A stretch of DNA of 64,000 bases. Origin: Augochlora pura. Taxonomy: Eukaryota; Arthropoda; Insecta; Hymenoptera; Halictidae. Location: positions 5,344,779 through 5,408,778 of the forward strand of contig NC_135781.1 in NCBI RefSeq assembly GCF_028453695.1, given 5' to 3'. Position 1 is the first letter of the stretch. Each line of letters opens with the position of its first letter. The notes below the pieces were generated by a model. That model did no database searches. It was not told the origin of the DNA and saw nothing but the letters and a program-made list of their open reading frames with translations. The translations under genes were made by a program, and so were the position numbers. This document shows, in pieces, positions 33,311 through 46,000 of this stretch.

Positions 33311-35310
33311 AGGATAAAAAGTGGCAAGAGACCTAATTTTCAATCTAGAACTCCGCGCACGAGCACGGTCCTAAACCCTTCAAACTACCATGCCGGAAAA
33401 TAGGACAGAGGCGGCGAAGGCCAGAGGGAAAGAGACAAGAGCGTATTTTGAGCTCGGAATCCTGCATTCGAGTACACAACCCTTGCGAACTTCTGCGGAG
33501 GAACGGAACGAAAGAAGCTGAAAGATGAAGAAGTTGAAGGAGAGCGAGACGGTGAAACGGGACGCGCGCGGGGGAGGGGGGGGGCGACAGGGTGAGGAAG
33601 GCGAAGCGAGAGGATCTAATTTTGGGTCTAGAAACCTTCAACGTAAACGCGCGGACCTATGCCACGCACGCGAGCGCGATTCTCCGCGGAGATTATGTTC
33701 CAGAAAATGTAACAGGATGAGATGAATTTACGCAGAGCGAAAGAAAGCAAGGCGCGGGAGTGTGTACTCCGCCGGGAAATGTAATGAGAAAGCCCCGGGT
33801 TAAAGTTACGCGTTGGTATCAGCGTGCAGCGACGCTTCGCGTACCCCGCGCTTAATCCGAGCGATTCCGAATCTATCCCTGACAGCCTAATAATAGCGCG
33901 CGCGCGCGGGTTATCTTTTGGTCCGGGAGTGTTGTACCTCGGCTTGACGCGCGCAACTCCTCGTCATCGGATCGCGCGTATTTACGCGCATTTTCGGCCG
34001 GAGGTGGCGTGCAACGTTGAAGATAATCGGCTGTTTCGCTGATTCTATGTTGTCGACATTTGTTTAGGCGAGCACGGAAGAAGTCTGCGAATTAATAAAT
34101 TGAAAATAGAAATAATATATATCGTTATTCTACGTAATAGAAATAATATTCTCTTAGATATATTTTACTTTTTAATAACGGAAAATATATTTTATGGACA
34201 TTATATTTTAATATAAAACAATCATTATTCTATGTAATAGAAATGATAAATAAATAAACGTATACATAGAGAATAAATAATAAAGGCATATTAAATGTGA
34301 AACAATTTTCTCTAATGTATGGAGTGAAATTTAAGTTACAACGATGCGTCTTCCATTATCACGGAGAAACAACAGAATAAGATATTTTTGCAACACCGTA
34401 GTCAAGGAACATGCTAAATAGGTGCGCGAGTATCCTTTACGTGAATTTATATGCAAAATAATAAGCATCTGTTGCGAGAAACGAGAGATGTTTAAAAATT
34501 TATGACTTTCTTCGTAAAACGTAATTTTGGCCGTTGACATAATTAGAATAAAATGATTGCGTGAAATAATTTCGGACCTTTTGAAGTTTAATTATTTAAA
34601 TTTTGCCACCGTTTTAAACTGCCATGATATAATCTCGTCGTAAACTCGATATAACTTTATTATACATTCGACAATTTTTCTTATTAAATTTTGCTATTAT
34701 TAAAACATTTTGAGGCAATTTTCCCTCGAAATATTATTTAAATGCCTTGGCGTATATTCGGTGTATTATGGTATATTCTCGTTCGGTATATTCTTCTGAT
34801 ATCCGAAATATTTTCTCGTTAAATCGTCGATCGGTTCGCGCACGTTCTTTAGCGCGATCGTGCATGAGTTTCATCGGGCAGCATCCACGTGGTCGTTTTG
34901 CTGTCTTGTAATCATCTGATTGGCGCCTTGATCAACCGTGTTTATGAGCCAATCAAGCTTGACGTTTACGCATGCAAATGATGCGTGTAAATTCTTCTGC
35001 TCCCTGGCTCGCCGTCGACTTCCTCGCCGCGATTATAAGGGAGAATTACTGATAAAAATTATTATTAGATACACGTTATAGGATGAACCGTTAACATTTC
35101 TTGCGCCGCGCCGTGATATACGCGGTAATATACAAATCCTAATTCATAATTTAATCATTATTTTTATCCCGAAATAACCATTATAGAGAAACGGAAAATT
35201 GGTGTTAGACAGCGTAATTTGTTTATTTATAACGGAAACGAGTAGGTGTCGAAGTAGATAATATTAAAGGGTGTGGTAGTAGGTTGATTAAATCCTTAAA
35301 TTGCTTATTA
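33311..35310. other. Intronic, no gene recognised
   Basis: The part to about 34050 is purine- and GC-rich with an alternating GC tract at 33896-33908; the rest is AT-rich. No feature beyond this. Confidence 0.35.
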
Positions 35311-35314
35311 TTAA

Positions 35315-35562
35315 CCATTTGCGGTCGTATTAAATTTATACATAAGTCATGCTGGTCGTAATTATTTTTCTTTCAGTAGACAGTAATAAGATAACGATAA
35401 TAAAGGAAGGAAAAATTAATTAACAAAATTTATTAACTCCGTGTTAATGTTTAGACATATGTAACACGATAATATGTTTTAATTATATGTAAGAATAAAA
35501 AAGATGAAAAAAGATAAATAAATTGCTTTGGTGGCTGAGAGTAGACATACGACCGCAAAGGG
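35315..35562 (+). mobile_element. TTAA-flanked piggyBac-type MITE, family 2
   Basis: TTAA at 35311-35314 and 35563-35566 flank inverted ends CCATTTGCGGTCGTAT and ATACGACCGCAAAGGG (15 of 16 match). The element is 248 bases, AT-rich inside and without coding capacity. The ends share no sequence with family 1 beyond a short C-rich start, so this is a separate family of the same target preference. Confidence 0.85.
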
Positions 35563-36184
35563 TTAAGATTGCAATGATGATATTTTATATCAAAAATTGC
35601 TTAAGGTTTAAATAAATTACTGTAACTTTATTTAATTGTATAAATTTCAAACGTATTAACTAACAACAAGCCTGCTGCTTTCCATGCAAAATAAAACTAA
35701 AACCGAATTGCTAGGAATAGAAACCAAGTGGCAACTTTACTCAACCCTCAATCACACACTGATTCAATATACCGATAAAACATTGGCGTTTTATAAATAC
35801 CTCAAATTTTTAAGAATAAATAAATTCTACCGATGACGCGATCGTGAGCACTAAAATTAAAAAAAAAACCCACAGTCCGTCGGATTAAACCGCGAGCGAA
35901 GCGGGCACCCGCCGAAAGGTGGCATAATTAAATCGATCCGGCCCAAATAATTGCGGGCATAACGAGCACCCGAAATTGAACGCGATAAGTAATGGGACGT
36001 ACGGGCCATCGCGCCCCTAATTAAGTCGCGTACTCGCGCGTCGAGCGTCGTCTCTTTTTGTTTTTTTTTCTTTTTTCGTCGTCGTTTTATTCGCGGGGAC
36101 AGCTCTCTCGATGCCCGCGCGGCGGCAGCGCCGCGTTGTGCTTGCTCGTTATCATTTGATTGGCGCCTTGGTTATCGATCAGTT

Positions 36185-36185
<1 letters not shown>

Positions 36186-36218
<33 letters not shown>
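36186..36218 (+). repeat. Homopolymer run of 33 G
   Basis: An uninterrupted G run after GTTC. Such runs can form G-quadruplexes, but their exact length is often unreliable in assemblies. Confidence 0.9.
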
Positions 36219-36221
<3 letters not shown>

Positions 36222-36407
36222 GCATACAGGGGCAGGTATGCACACGCGTGTGCACCGTCGTTGATATCGCATAAAGCGGGCCTCCGGGTTCCGCGATGCG
36301 AATAGAGCCAGCGAACGATCACCGCCGATTGTAATGAACTCATTAGCCAGGGGTCGTGCGGTGAGGGACTCCTCTTTTTTTCTATTTCTCTTTTTTTTTT
36401 TTTTTTC

Positions 36408-36507
36408 NNNNNNNNNNNNNNNNNNNNNNNNNNNNNNNNNNNNNNNNNNNNNNNNNNNNNNNNNNNNNNNNNNNNNNNNNNNNNNNNNNNNNNNNNNNNN
36501 NNNNNNN
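36408..36507. other. Assembly gap, 100 N
   Basis: A placeholder gap between a T run on the left and an A-rich repeat on the right. Confidence 0.99.
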
Positions 36508-36532
36508 AAAAAAGGAAAATCGGAAAATCGAT

Positions 36533-36697
36533 AGATAAAATATCAATAGATAAAATAAAGGAAAATAGTAATAAAAATAAAGGAAATAATAATAAAGGTA
36601 AATAATAATAGATAAAATAAAGGAAAATAGTAATAAAAATAAAGGAAATAATAATAAAGGAAAATAATAATAGATAAAATAAAGGAAAATCGATAGA
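36533..36697 (+). repeat. AT-rich tandem array, period about 75 bases
   Basis: Blocks of AATAGATAAAATAAAGGAAA and GTAATAAAAATAAAGGAAAT repeat at about 75 bases, beside a 100-N gap. Confidence 0.7.
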
Positions 36698-37554
36698 TAA
36701 ACCTTAGCAACTTCTTTTAATGTAATCTGTTTTAGATACACGTTTTTTAATAGAAATTAATCTCTTTATAGATATATGCTTAATAAACAAAATATAAGGT
36801 CTATTTAAATAGAAGGTCTCTAATAGCCTTACAGCTGATGCGACGTTAAACCTCTAAGAAAAAAAAAAAAAAAATCTCTTTACAGATTATATCCTCCAAA
36901 TTGAATTCACTTCCTACCAATAGCAGCATATAATAATATAAATGCATTAATACGAATTACAAAATCGTGCTTTATTGATTTAAAAATATTTACCAGGTTC
37001 TAACGTATAAAACATAATCTCTCGAAATCATAGACTTTGATAGGTAATAAAGAAATATAATTCATCGATTTGCACGTAAAACTGTTTCTGCTCGTACACG
37101 TTTCTAATCCAGATGCGCAGAAATTGGAACCGGCGGAGAAGTGGAAATCGGAGCTGGTTAAAAAAAAAGACGAACAAAATAATCTCCCTCGGCGAAGACG
37201 GATCGGAAGGGAAGCGCGACGAGAGATCGTCGGTACGGGCCAAGGTAAACTCGACGAGAAAAGAAAAAAAAGCTCATTCGAAATTCAGCCATCGGCCGGG
37301 AAACGAATTTCTGAACGGATACACACAATAGTGGCAATCCGACTACGGGAGTTTGAAGGCGTATAGATCGCGGGGCTCCCGGACGTGGAAAGTTGGTAAA
37401 GACTTCGAAACGTAAGCTCGAAAGCGCGGCGCAACGAATCGCGACGAATACGAGGAAGTGACGAATGAAAGCGCTTGCCTTAAGTGACCTACATACACGG
37501 GAAAAGCGTCGGATGGTTGGATAGGGCGCGCGGGGTACCGAGAGAAAGGATGAA

Positions 37555-37595
<41 letters not shown>

Positions 37596-40500
37596 CACGG
37601 CGGTAGGCTGCGGTGTGCGTTTCCAATTTCCAATTTCGAAACTTTAAACCGTACCGCGGCGACATCTGAAATTCCCCGACTTTTCTACGAATTTTCTACT
37701 GTGTGTAAATTCGTCGCGCGACGCTTCCGATTTGCTGTTACTTTCGCGACGGGGATTCGTCGGGCGAATTTCAATGCGCGCGGGCAATCGAAGCCCGTGC
37801 GCGCGGCGTGCCGGCGGACGCCGGGAATTTCGGCCGGGGGGGCGCGCAGAGTAGGCGGAAATAATATTGTGTGCCCGGATAACGAGACGCGGCGTATCCG
37901 TTACAAGAGCAATTCCCCCCGCGCGCAAATGATGCCGCGCGACGACGACATCGTTCTACGGTATCCAACACTTTTCGATTTGTTAGCTTCTACCGTGCCG
38001 AGCGTTGTCTACCCTCCCGGAGAATATTCGGTATTTTACGGTGGAATAATTCACAGGTGTTTCGTTTACTTTTATGGAGGCCGTTGCACGGTTGGAACGA
38101 TGAACTTCTGTTCGGAAGTACGCTTGCAAATACTTTCTTTAAGCGATGGTTGTTGTATTAAAATTTTGTCTTTTTTTTGTTATTATCAAAATTAGCTTTC
38201 TTTCGTAGTTTTCCAGGACATCGATATCTCTATTTTTAAATAACTGTATAGAGTTTAATATTAGATCACGATACGAAATACTTTCGTATTTTATAACAAA
38301 TAAAGTATGCGTTGTTATAAAATAAAGTATGCGTTGATCGAATATTTCTCGCACTGTGATTATATTTACGTTTGATCTTCAAGTTTATTTGCAAATCATA
38401 TGACAGCATATTTTTGATATATCTTACTATAAACTACGTGATGTAACACAAGAATATACGAAGTCATTTTTTAAAATAACAGTGGTTACCTTGAAAAGTC
38501 CTCTGACACACTAACTACGTGATATCATCCAAATCACACATAAAAAATATTTACTTTCTAAAAATTAAACAAGACAGTAGGCGTGTCATATTTCAGTCGA
38601 TACACCCTGTATATTGTAACTACTAAAGTACACCGTTTATTACAAGTTCACCGTACAAATATGTAATAGAAGAAATTATATCATTCCTCCAGTTCGCAGT
38701 CTAATACATTCTGCAGTCGTTGTTATCTCCGACTGTTTGCGCGCATCGCACTTATTAGAATATTTAGTGTCCCCACCGTGACACACGGAACATCTTCCTC
38801 GGCTTCTAGTCGCGTTCGTGTCACGCTCTTGTGATTTTTCTTCGGCCGTATACACCTTGTATGCAGAACGCGGACGTAATTTCGTTTTTCCAATGATACA
38901 CCGCGGCGAATGAAACGAAAACATTCGTGGTTCACGAGCGTATCGTGAGACACCAGCGGCACATTTTCAAAATTGTCGCGCCGTTCGAAATCATCGGGAA
39001 AAAGCCGAGCGACGAAACGAATGGACGACAAAGCCGAGTTGACCGTCCGCTGTCGCGTTTTTCCTCGTCGAGCGACCGGATCGTCGTTTCTGCTCTTAAT
39101 TTCTTGGAGTAAAAGCAAACCGTCTTCTCCACTCGTACCTGTTATTTGTTCAGAAATGAATTGCGCGTTGTTTATATTTCAACGGCACGTAGGCGCCTGC
39201 ACCTATACCCACCATCTGAAAAGGCACTTCGGAATCGTCCCCATCGATGACTTTTCCTTTTCAGTTCTCTCCCACTTTCTGGCAACGAAGGCGATGACGT
39301 TTCTCGTTACTCAGGTTTCTCGTCGAGAAAAATGTCTGTCCCGGTCCCTTCGTTCAATATATTAATCCCCGTTTCTTTTAGTCCGTCCATTGCATCACTT
39401 ATCATTATTAATTATTCCACGATTAACAATTTATTCCATCCTGTAACGCCGCGGTGAGCATCGCGATGTTTTCTCGATCATAATTGTGTTTCTGTCACAA
39501 AAATGTTCGGACACTTTTTAAAATTTTCACGTATATGTAATAGTTAGGATAGTTATGTATGCCCTTTTTAAAACTCTTATATATGTATTATAGTTTTTAA
39601 AATTTTTATATATATGTGTTACAGTTAGAATAGTTATATATATCTTTTTTTTTTAATTTTATTGAGCAACTAGAATTTTTTTCAGGCGAAATAGTCTGAC
39701 TAAAGATGTCTGAAAAATCTGACACAATGGCTAAAATATCGTTTCAAAAACTGCAATTGTCTGGAACGATAAATGTTTCCTGAATTTTTTACAAATTTTC
39801 TAACTTATTCTACATGCTGAAATTTGGCATAGAATACAAGAATCGTATTGTATAGAAGCGATAATAACAACGGGGATATTCATGCAAAGTCTTCTGCGTA
39901 TATTCTGTATTAATCGGTCTTGAGTAAATATTTCTCTGTTCAGCCAATGCCGATACGTTGCGTTAAAGTTGATAAGCGTTGTATTTCGCCGCGTTTTATA
40001 CATTTTATTATGCTAATAAATCCGTATTTGCTAGAATGTGAAAAGGTCAGCAGTCTAATGACCATAAATTCAGCAGCGCTCGGTTGACTGCAGCAAGCCC
40101 AGGATTTTATCGGAACATTTGTCTCAGCAGTGTATTGGTTTTATTCAGCTTGGTTGTCTCTGAATTACTTCGGAGATAGAGTGAAACATTTGTGTTGCCG
40201 TGTCCAGGGCAGATACGGTAGCTTACAGGAACGCTTAGGCTGTAAATTGTACAATTTTATACCTCGTTATCTTGATCCACTTTTAAAACGTCTCGACTAC
40301 CGTTTTATGCTAGTAGTAATATTTGATATATTTATTAATTGCGGACAACAATGAGTAGGTCAAAAACAAAGCTATAAAAATATATGAATAGAAGGATGTT
40401 ATTAAATTATTACTTTCAACTAATTAGAATCGTTAAAAGAGGAAATGCTAATTATTAATAGAACGCGTGTTCGTACTCAAACAACAGAAAAATCTGATAT

Positions 40501-40910
40501 CGTACAGCAGGATAAATCAGGCTTCGCTGTACCTGTAACGGAGGTTAGAGGTCGATAACATCGACGCCGAGTTCGATGAAAAGTTTGCATGCCTGGAAAA
40601 TACACAGGACGTCAGGGTGCGCGCCGGTGTAACTTGCAGCAAACTGAAACGCGAAAAACTGAATCAGATTTTCATTCCTTGCACCTATTGTTCTCCGTTA
40701 CCATAAAACCTCGTATCGTTAAAATGATTGAGAACGTAGAAAATGATCGAAATTGGAGAAACTCTGCCAACGTTACAATAAACGTTTTTATGCGATAATA
40801 AGGAAGACGGTAGTTGCTATGCTCAGCAGGACTGTTTTTTTAAATCATTGAAAAGATCGATATCTGAATAATTATTGATCATTGCAGGGGAACAATTTAC
40901 AGAAACGATC
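36698..40910. other. Intronic, no gene recognised
   Basis: Contains a 40-G run and a GC-rich patch at about 37100-38000. At about 38596 there is ACACCCTGTATATTG, which resembles the outer end of the foldback elements and may be a stub of a related copy. The 164-codon open frame at 37701-38195 has no domain. A degenerate array with TATATGTNTTA and GTTAGNATAGTTAT lies at about 39525-39640. Confidence 0.35.
37555..37594 (+). repeat. Homopolymer run of 40 G
   Basis: The longest homopolymer in the window, following GATGAA and ending at TCACGG. Confidence 0.9.
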
Positions 40911-41080
40911 AATTTTTAAATTATCGAATTTTTGAGTTATCGAATTTTTAAGTTATCGAATTTTTAAGATACCGAATTTTTAAGTCATCGAATTTTTAAG
41001 TTACCGAATTTTTAAATTATCGATTTTTAGATTATTGAATTTTTAAATTATCGAATTTTTAAGTTACCGAATTTTTAAAT
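40911..41080 (+). repeat. 16-bp tandem array, about ten copies
   Basis: Units of TTATCGAATTTTTAAG with scattered substitutions and one single-base deletion. Confidence 0.9.
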
Positions 41081-42688
41081 CGGGTTGGAAAATATATTTC
41101 ACTAACTATCATGAAAATAAATGAATCTTACTGAAGAACGCCACGTCGGAGCGAAATAAATTGCTTTTTTATGAGAAACATTATTCCGCAGATTCGTTTA
41201 ATTGAATGAAGCACTATGATACCGGATCGACAATTTGTTTATGAAAGCGTTTTGTTGGATACAACTTTGTCCGTTCCGGTCGAAATAATCAATAGATTTC
41301 GCTGACATATGAAGTTCTGAATTGGCCGATTTATTCTGCGATGGCAACGCGTACAATATACGTATTGTCAGTTCGGAGTATAATGCATTTCTACGTGACG
41401 TTCCAGTTAGTAATTAGCAAAATATTTCGGCGGAAGAGGAATACTCAATATAATAATTAAACGCTTTTTCTGAATGTATTGGTTGAACAAAAATCTTCAG
41501 AACCGTGCGTAAACACGTGAACAATGAGACGATTCTAGACTACAAAAGTTGAAGCGACGTGCAGTTAATTATCGTTCATTTGATATTTATGATATTTATT
41601 TAGATTAATAATTGTTCATTTTGACTTCTGTTACGATTATCATCGAACATACGGGTAAATTGTACTTTTACGCGATAATATTATCGCTACCGCCGATATC
41701 AAATCAAATGCCTGCATAAAAGGCTAGTGTCACTGGCTGTTACATTGTTTAATAACATCAATGTAATCTACGTATCAGTTGAAATTTCGACCATAATAGC
41801 TTCCATGCGAGGGCTGTTTCATATGCATGCGGCGCAGTTGGAAAGGAACCGCGTATAGCACGGTATTCAGTCATGTTTAAATCACTTACATTTCTCGCGT
41901 GCATTGTTTAGTAAAGCAAATATAATTACCTGATCATCGAAATGATCAATAATTCATCTTCTGTCCTATTTATACAAACAACAATGCCCATGTTGCGTAA
42001 TAACAAGAATCGTGTTAATTAAAGGTGATCATCGAACCGTGGATTTGACGCATCTGTGACAAAGACACAATTAAAAGATTGAATACGGAACAGTAATTAT
42101 ATTTTATACAATATACAATTTTCACGATTTTATTTCGTTATATAATTTTATTTCGTTGTATAATTTTATTTCGCTATATTTTAACAGTAAATTTTTAAAT
42201 CAATTCTCTTTTAAAATTCTTTAGAAACCAAATCGATCATGAATGGTATTGTTTACGGTGTGTATTGCATATTCAGATGCGTGTATAGACCTTTGACTCG
42301 ACTACGGATTTGATGCATTCACGCGATAAATGAATAGATTAAATGCAAAACAGTAAAAACATTGAAAGAGTTTAAAGAAAGTTATTGCGTCGTTCTGCAC
42401 TGTCATCGCTGGCTTCTGTCCGTCCACGTCTATAAACGAAAATAAAATAAATCTGCAGATAAGCTGTACTGTTATCTTACTCTTCTTTCTGTCGCTATAT
42501 TATTTTAATTTATAATTATCTTCCTTCCGTTTCTGTTTAACAGATTCAAAAAGGGTGCGACAATATTTCTACATTTTTTTATCTTTTTAGTATTTCGTTC
42601 TCTACAAAACTTACGAAACACAAAATGTTCTTTTCTCATGCTATACTAGAATACTACAGTGTTGATTTATGCATATACAGTACAGATA
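41081..42688. other. Intronic, no gene recognised
   Basis: AT-rich. A short array of TTTTATTTCGTTATATAA-type units (period 21) occurs at about 42127-42183. Confidence 0.35.
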
Positions 42689-43053
42689 TACGCGGTGTCC
42701 CAAAAGTCATTTATAATTAGGAACCGAGGGATTCCTGAGGTGATTTGAAGAAACTTTTTCCTTAGCGAAATTGCAATCCGTCGCTTTGCTTACGAGTTAT
42801 TAACAAAATACACTGACCAATAAGAGACGAGCTCTTCCAGCGTGAGACGGCTGAGTCAGCGACGCCCAGTTCCGCCGATTGGCTTCGCCGCCTCGCGTCG
42901 GAAGAGCTCGCCACTCATTGGCTACTGTTTTTCGTTAATAACTCGTTAACTGTGCCTCGTAGAAAATTTCTGTAAATGAAAAAGTTGCTTCAAATAACCT
43001 CAGGAACCGACCATTACCAGATTCTTAGACATTTTTGAGATACTCTGTATATT
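42689..43053 (+). mobile_element. Palindromic foldback MITE, copy 2
   Basis: The outer ends GGTGTCCCAAAAGTCAT (42694) and ACATTTTTGAGATACTC (43030) are inverted repeats next to TATA. Inside, the left arm ATTCCTGAGGTGATTTGAAG to GACGAGCTC pairs with GAGCTCGCCACTCATTGG to AACCTCAGGAACC. It aligns with copy 1 across both arms and the loop, including GATTGGCTT in the loop. Orientation is the same as copy 1, 26.5 kb away. Confidence 0.8.
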
Positions 43054-46000
43054 ATAATGACTAAAAAAAGAAGGATAATTTTTGTTTCTTTTTAACTATA
43101 CTGTCTAGATGTCAAAATACAATGGATATCTCGTATTTCTTCCCCTTCCTACTAATTCACTGCATCCTCGCACGCACAATAAGGCGAATGGAATCGCGGA
43201 CGAGAGCGGGTACTGGCGGATCCGAATGCGTCGAAGAGCGTGGTTTTATAAAAGTATGATATTGCTGGAAAAAAAGTACCGGAACGCAACAGACGCCGGG
43301 GAAGGGGGGGGGAGGGAGGCGGAGAGAAAGGGACGGCGGTCGCGGAGGGGTTTCACGTGAGCAAAGCTTTAGCCGGGTCCCGGCCTTGTGCAAACGTATG
43401 CACAAACACTTGAAGCCCGTGTTTCGGGCGACGCGGCGGTGGTGCTCGCAGGTTTACCAACAGGCACACGGTCGGAGAGAGCAGACGAAACGAACGTCCG
43501 AGCTTTTAAATCTCAACAACCGTGTCTGTCCTGATATGGCAGGTTGGAAACGGCCGGATCAATCGACCACCAGGAATAATGAATGTTGAATGAGTAGCGT
43601 GATTGCTCGTCCTCCGTGTACAGGGTGGTTTAAAAATGGATAACCGTTCTCTATGGAATCCCCGTCGGCCACGCGGTGCCTCGCATGATCCCCGATCGGC
43701 GCATAATGCATTTTCCTTGTAGCCCGCTTTCGGGTTTTGTTTTCCACTTCGTTCGACACTCGGCCGTCTCGGCGCTTTATTCTCGCGCGTTCAGATCCCT
43801 CGCCGTAAGAAGATAGGGCACGAGAGGGGGGGGGGGGGGGGGCAGCGAGAGGTTTAATTACGTTTCTTGCTGTTTTATTGTTGCCGGATTGGTTCGCCTT
43901 TGACGCGGACGTTTGATAAGAGGGACGCTCAACGTTCAATTTCTGTAATCATTTTTGTTATAATTACCGGCCTCGATGGATTCCGAATAAAAGGCGCAAA
44001 GAAGTTCAATCCGGTTTTAGATGGTTGTTTTATTGGTATTTTATTCTTAAAACGGAACGTTGAACTTTTGCTAGAAAATGGAGTAGGAACAGAATGCCGG
44101 GGTCACGAGCGCGAGGTAAAATATAAAGGTTAATTGTAAAATTGTTTAGCTGTAGGAAAATACCATTTTTAGAATATTCTGATTATGATAATATATTTTA
44201 TTAGCTAAAATAGAATACTGATAATTAATGCTTCGTTAGATAATTATCAGTGACATAAAAGTGTTCGTAAATGCGAACCGCGTCGCGAAACATGTTTCAC
44301 GTTCGCGCGAAAACGAAAGCTGGCTGCGCAATTCTGAGACACTGTGTACACGCATTGGAAATATCACCGGCCTGATTGTATTGGCCAGCGGTCGTATAAT
44401 CACGTAATTTTGTAAAAACGCGAAATGGAAGAAGAAAAGTGGTCGGGTTTCGGAATACGGTAAAAACAAATTGAACGGGGCAATCAGCTTTTGATTGGGC
44501 GCCGTGGAACATCATAAATAATTTATGGAGATTCTAGAAATCATGAATACGCCGGCGGCCATGAATATTATCTTTTTACATCAACGAAGCCTTCGACAAT
44601 TTCTGTCGGAAATTCGAATTTTCGGTTATTATTTTCAAGCTAACGTTCGGCGATTCAATAAAATTCGTAACATCTTGGAATTTGCTCTCCGAATTACATA
44701 AGAATGATATAATGATATAAAAAAAGCGTTACATGAAATAAAGGAAATTTCTATTATTTATTGCATTACGAAAGCTGTGTTAAACTTATGTTATAAGAAT
44801 TCTATTGATTTTCTTTTTATTTTATTATATTTTTCTTTTCGACGAATGTTCCTGTTTAAATATATTCGTAACTTTTTATTATCGATAAGAAAAAAGTAAG
44901 AAGGAAAATTGTCCTTCTAAGTAGGACGGACTATATTTCTAATTAGGTGACCGATGCTCGCAATTTAACGAGCAACTACGACCTAAGAACGACTGTTTAC
45001 ATTATTCCGACGTTTTAACTTGCGCAACAGCCGCGAAAACTATTCACGGCCTCTGAAGGAGAGCAAATTAGCTCCAGCCAGCGCCGAGTATTCCTTTGTT
45101 TGGCAGCACGAAGTTCTCCATTATGTGTTTGTCGATAAATGGGATATCGGGAAAGTTCGTCGACCCATTATTTAGCAGGAAATGAAAGCTTCACACGGCG
45201 TCAAACGTTAAAAGACGCGGCTCATTTATTTATCACGTATAAATTGTCGTCGTCGTATTCTTCGTAACCATCGAAAGCAATCCGTTTATTCGAACCCTTT
45301 ACGGCGGAACGCGACAGAACGGAGCCGCTCGTTTTCACGGCGGCCGGGCTCGTCGCATTGAAACGCGGCGAAACTGGAGCGTCTTTTGCGCGGATCCCAA
45401 GTTATGTATTCTCACGATTCCCCATCTTTAATTACATGCGAACATCTAGAGCGCGGCTTGTGTTCCGAGCGATTCATTGCCCGTGGACCTTCCTTAAATG
45501 GCTCCATCCATTTCTCCGCCGGCTCTTTCATTTAAGGGCACGCTCTTATTGAGAGCAGACGAACGTTGATTATACCCAAGATTCAGATCATTCGGCACCG
45601 TGGAATCTTTCCCGCGATTAATCTCTCTTCTGCGTTTAAACTCTGATTTGGAAATACGGTGTAAAATCGTGTTCGATTCACCGACTAAAGTTAACAAACC
45701 TTATACGTATCGTTAATATTTAATTTAATGTTTTCACGAATACAAGCTTTGTTAAATTAAAAGCACATATTATAGCAAAGCATATAACACATTGCTTACA
45801 TATCAATACCGTTTTAATTAGGGCATGTAATAAATAAAAAAGAAATAGAGAATGCGGAAATAAAACATGAAATTTTTAAAATTATAAAAAGATAAAATTG
45901 ATAGTTTAGTGGACACAAAATCTTTATACTACAAAACGATGGTAATTTTAAATGTTAACTTAGAGCCAGAAAGCAAGTCAATGTCACAGCTTACTGAATC

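Noticed and set aside
32906..33403. Open frames through the (GA)n tract and N gap
   Set aside because: They are open only because GA repeats and unknown bases contain no stop.
35260..35290. GTAGTAGGTTG resembles let-7
   Set aside because: The seed TGAGGTAG is absent and there is no hairpin partner.
37701..38195. Open frame of 164 codons
   Set aside because: It lies in a GC-rich patch with open frames on both strands and shows no domain, signal peptide or splice sites.
43357..43378. GTGAGCAAAG resembles the start of miR-87
   Set aside because: The 3' half does not match and no complementary arm lies within 80 bases on either side.
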